A DNA stretch of 13,171 bases. Origin: an uncultured Clostridia bacterium. GTDB lineage: Bacteria; Bacillota; Clostridia; Oscillospirales; Acutalibacteraceae. A model generated the notes under the pieces. It saw only the letters and a list, made by a program, of their open reading frames with translations. It was not told the origin of the DNA and did not search any database. Location of the stretch: contig CAUCSW010000005.1 of the NCBI GenBank assembly GCA_958445555.1, positions 1 through 13,171 on the forward strand, in the 5' to 3' direction. Below are positions 11,687-13,171 of the stretch, piece after piece; within the stretch, counting starts at the first letter, position 1; each line of letters begins with the position of its first letter. The translations under genes were made by a program, and so were the position numbers.

Positions 11687-13111
11687 ATGCGAAAATTTGA
11701 TACAAAGGTTCAGCACCTCAAGTACAAGGTGCTTCGAGAGGTCGCAAAACTTGCGTGGAATGACACCCTTCTTGATAATGTGCTTGACATTCCCAAGACG
11801 ATTGTGCCCGGCAATACACCTACGATGCGCTGCTGCGTCTATAAGGAGCGGGCGATCTTAGGCGATCGCGTGAAACTCGCAATGGGCGGAGATAAGGATA
11901 ATCCCAATGTCATCGAGGTCATCGAGACCGCCTGCGACGAATGTCCGATGGGCGGCTATGAAGTGACAAATGCCTGCAGGGGATGCCTTGCGCACAGATG
12001 TGAGGATGTCTGCCGCTTCGGTGCCATCTCATTTGATCAAAATCATGTGGCACATATAGACAAATCAAAATGTAAGGAGTGCGGTGCCTGTTCAAAGGTC
12101 TGCCCTTACACTGCCATAATCAGCAGAAGACGCCCCTGCGAGAACGCCTGCAAGATCAAAGCCATATATATGAATGAAAATAAGGCGGCGGCAATAGATA
12201 ACAATAAGTGCATTGCCTGCGGCGCCTGCGTTTATCAGTGCCCGTTCGGCGCAATAACCGATAAGTCCTTCATTCTGGACGCGATAGACATCATAAAAAA
12301 GAGCGAAAATAACACCAAGTATAAGGTGTTCGCGGTGGTTGCACCGTCGATATCCAGTCAGTTTACCTATGCAAAACTCGGACAGGTCATAACGGGACTG
12401 AAAAAACTCGGCTTTTATACCGTCATCGAGGCGGCTATGGGTGCGGATATGGTGGCCTATGCCGAATCTGCGGAGTTGAGCGAAAAGGGATTCCTTACAA
12501 GCTCATGCTGCCCCGCCTTCGTAAGCTATATCGAAAAGAGTTTTCCTGCCATGCTGCCTTATGTTTCCCATAATCTTTCGCCTATGGCGGCAATCGCAAA
12601 ATACATAAAGGAACATGAGGAGCCCTGTAAGGTCATCTTCATAGGACCCTGTACCGCTAAAAAGGCGGAGGTTCAAAAGGAGACCGTGAAGCCTTATGTG
12701 GATGTCGCAATGACATTTGAAGAGCTCCAGGCGCTTTTCGACAGCAAAGAGATCGATATAACCGTTTTGGAAGAGGATGTCCTGGACAACGCTTCTTATT
12801 TCGGCAGAATATTTGCCCGTTCGGGCGGTCTTTCCGACGCTGTCAGACAGGGACTTAAAGAACACGGAAATGAGGACTTTGAACTCAAAGCGTGCGCCTG
12901 TGACGGAATAGAGGCCTGCAAGATAGCCCTCCTCAAAAAGAGTAAGGGCGTGCTGGATGCCAACTTTATTGAGGGTATGGCTTGTGTCGGCGGCTGCATA
13001 GGCGGTGCGGGATGTCTCACCCACGGTGAAAAGAATAAGGCAGAGGTTGATAAATACGGTATGGAGGCCCATGAAAAAACCATAACCGATGTTATCTCCA
13101 TACTCAAATAG
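11687..13111 (+). CDS. [FeFe] hydrogenase, Group B type
   Basis: 474 residues from the ATG at 11687. A Cys-rich N-terminal part (C49, C50, C83, C86, C97, C100, C105, C109) leads into ferredoxin-like clusters at C129/C132/C135/C139 and C175/C178/C181/C185, with C151 and C155 between them. The catalytic domain follows, with L1 TSSCCPA (C274, C275), L2 IGPCTAKKAE (C322) and L3 MACVGGCIGGAG (C433, C437). All H-cluster ligands and the proton-transfer Cys are present, and L1 keeps the Pro of active enzymes. This arrangement is that of Group B [FeFe] hydrogenases, common in gut Clostridia and considered to make H2 from reduced ferredoxin. It is cytosolic, with no signal peptide or NADH-binding domain. 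The maturases HydE, HydF and HydG are not in the window. It lies 14 nt behind the phosphatase gene and appears to be the last operon member. Confidence 0.92.
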   Translation: MRKFDTKVQHLKYKVLREVAKLAWNDTLLDNVLDIPKTIVPGNTPTMRCCVYKERAILGDRVKLAMGGDKDNPNVIEVIETACDECPMGGYEVTNACRGCLAHRCEDVCRFGAISFDQNHVAHIDKSKCKECGACSKVCPYTAIISRRRPCENACKIKAIYMNENKAAAIDNNKCIACGACVYQCPFGAITDKSFILDAIDIIKKSENNTKYKVFAVVAPSISSQFTYAKLGQVITGLKKLGFYTVIEAAMGADMVAYAESAELSEKGFLTSSCCPAFVSYIEKSFPAMLPYVSHNLSPMAAIAKYIKEHEEPCKVIFIGPCTAKKAEVQKETVKPYVDVAMTFEELQALFDSKEIDITVLEEDVLDNASYFGRIFARSGGLSDAVRQGLKEHGNEDFELKACACDGIEACKIALLKKSKGVLDANFIEGMACVGGCIGGAGCLTHGEKNKAEVDKYGMEAHEKTITDVISILK

Positions 13112-13121
13112 ACAATATATC

Positions 13122-13156
13122 GCGCCCGATCGGCGCCTGCACCGGACCCGCCCGGT
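13122..13156 (+). terminator. GC-rich hairpins after the last hydrogenase gene (possible terminator)
   Basis: Two short hairpins follow the stop codon: GCGCC-CGATC-GGCGC at 13122-13136 and ACCGG-ACCCGC-CCGGT at 13141-13156. No T-run follows before the window ends, so a standard intrinsic terminator is not proven. They could stabilise the 3' end of the message or be part of a larger structure beyond the edge. Confidence 0.3.
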
Positions 13157-13171
13157 CGGCAGCCCAATCTC

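Overview
The window looks like part of a chromosome from an anaerobic, fermentative member of the Clostridia, probably a gut Oscillospiraceae/Ruminococcaceae-type Firmicute. This rests on the gene content (AdhE, [FeFe] hydrogenases, a SpoIIE-type phosphatase, a Rex-like operator), G-rich Shine-Dalgarno sites, TTG starts and roughly even base composition. All genes found lie on the + strand. No tRNA, rRNA, CRISPR array, insertion sequence or phage gene was seen.

Left part (1-3125). A remnant of the C-terminus of a cation diffusion facilitator transporter is followed closely by two flavoproteins. These are a BaiN/HI0933-type FAD oxidoreductase and a COG2509-type FAD-dependent dehydrogenase, which overlap by ATGA.

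Middle (3126-4827). A LysR-type regulator starts at TTG. Its upstream region carries seven degenerate units in strict 11-bp phase and a perfect 18-bp palindrome. After it come 527 non-coding bases with a good sigma-A promoter (TTTACA-17-TAAAAT), a near-perfect Rex operator covering the -10 box, a leader of about 330 nt with several possible stems, and a second phased repeat array (10-bp period) just before the adhE ribosome binding site.

Right part (4828-13111). Seven genes with gaps of 14 nt or less, or overlaps, look like one operon: adhE; an APH/choline-kinase-fold phosphotransferase; two paralogous thioredoxin-like [2Fe-2S] ferredoxins; a [FeFe]-hydrogenase-like protein with ferredoxin, H-cluster, Fe-S and PAS domains; a SpoIIE/PP2C phosphatase with an unassigned C-terminal half; and a Group B-type [FeFe] hydrogenase. 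From memory of family and gene order, the hydrogenase part resembles the hfs loci of Thermoanaerobacterium-type clostridia and the putative H2-sensing Group C hydrogenases.

Working model (inference). High NADH/NAD+ releases Rex and switches on both ethanol formation (AdhE, NADH sink) and H2 metabolism (Group B hydrogenase, ferredoxin sink). The PAS-hydrogenase and phosphatase would sense H2 or redox state and signal to an unknown target. The most unusual points are the union of adhE with a sensory hydrogenase module in one Rex-controlled unit, the small-molecule kinase between them, the long structured leader, and the two phased repeat arrays.
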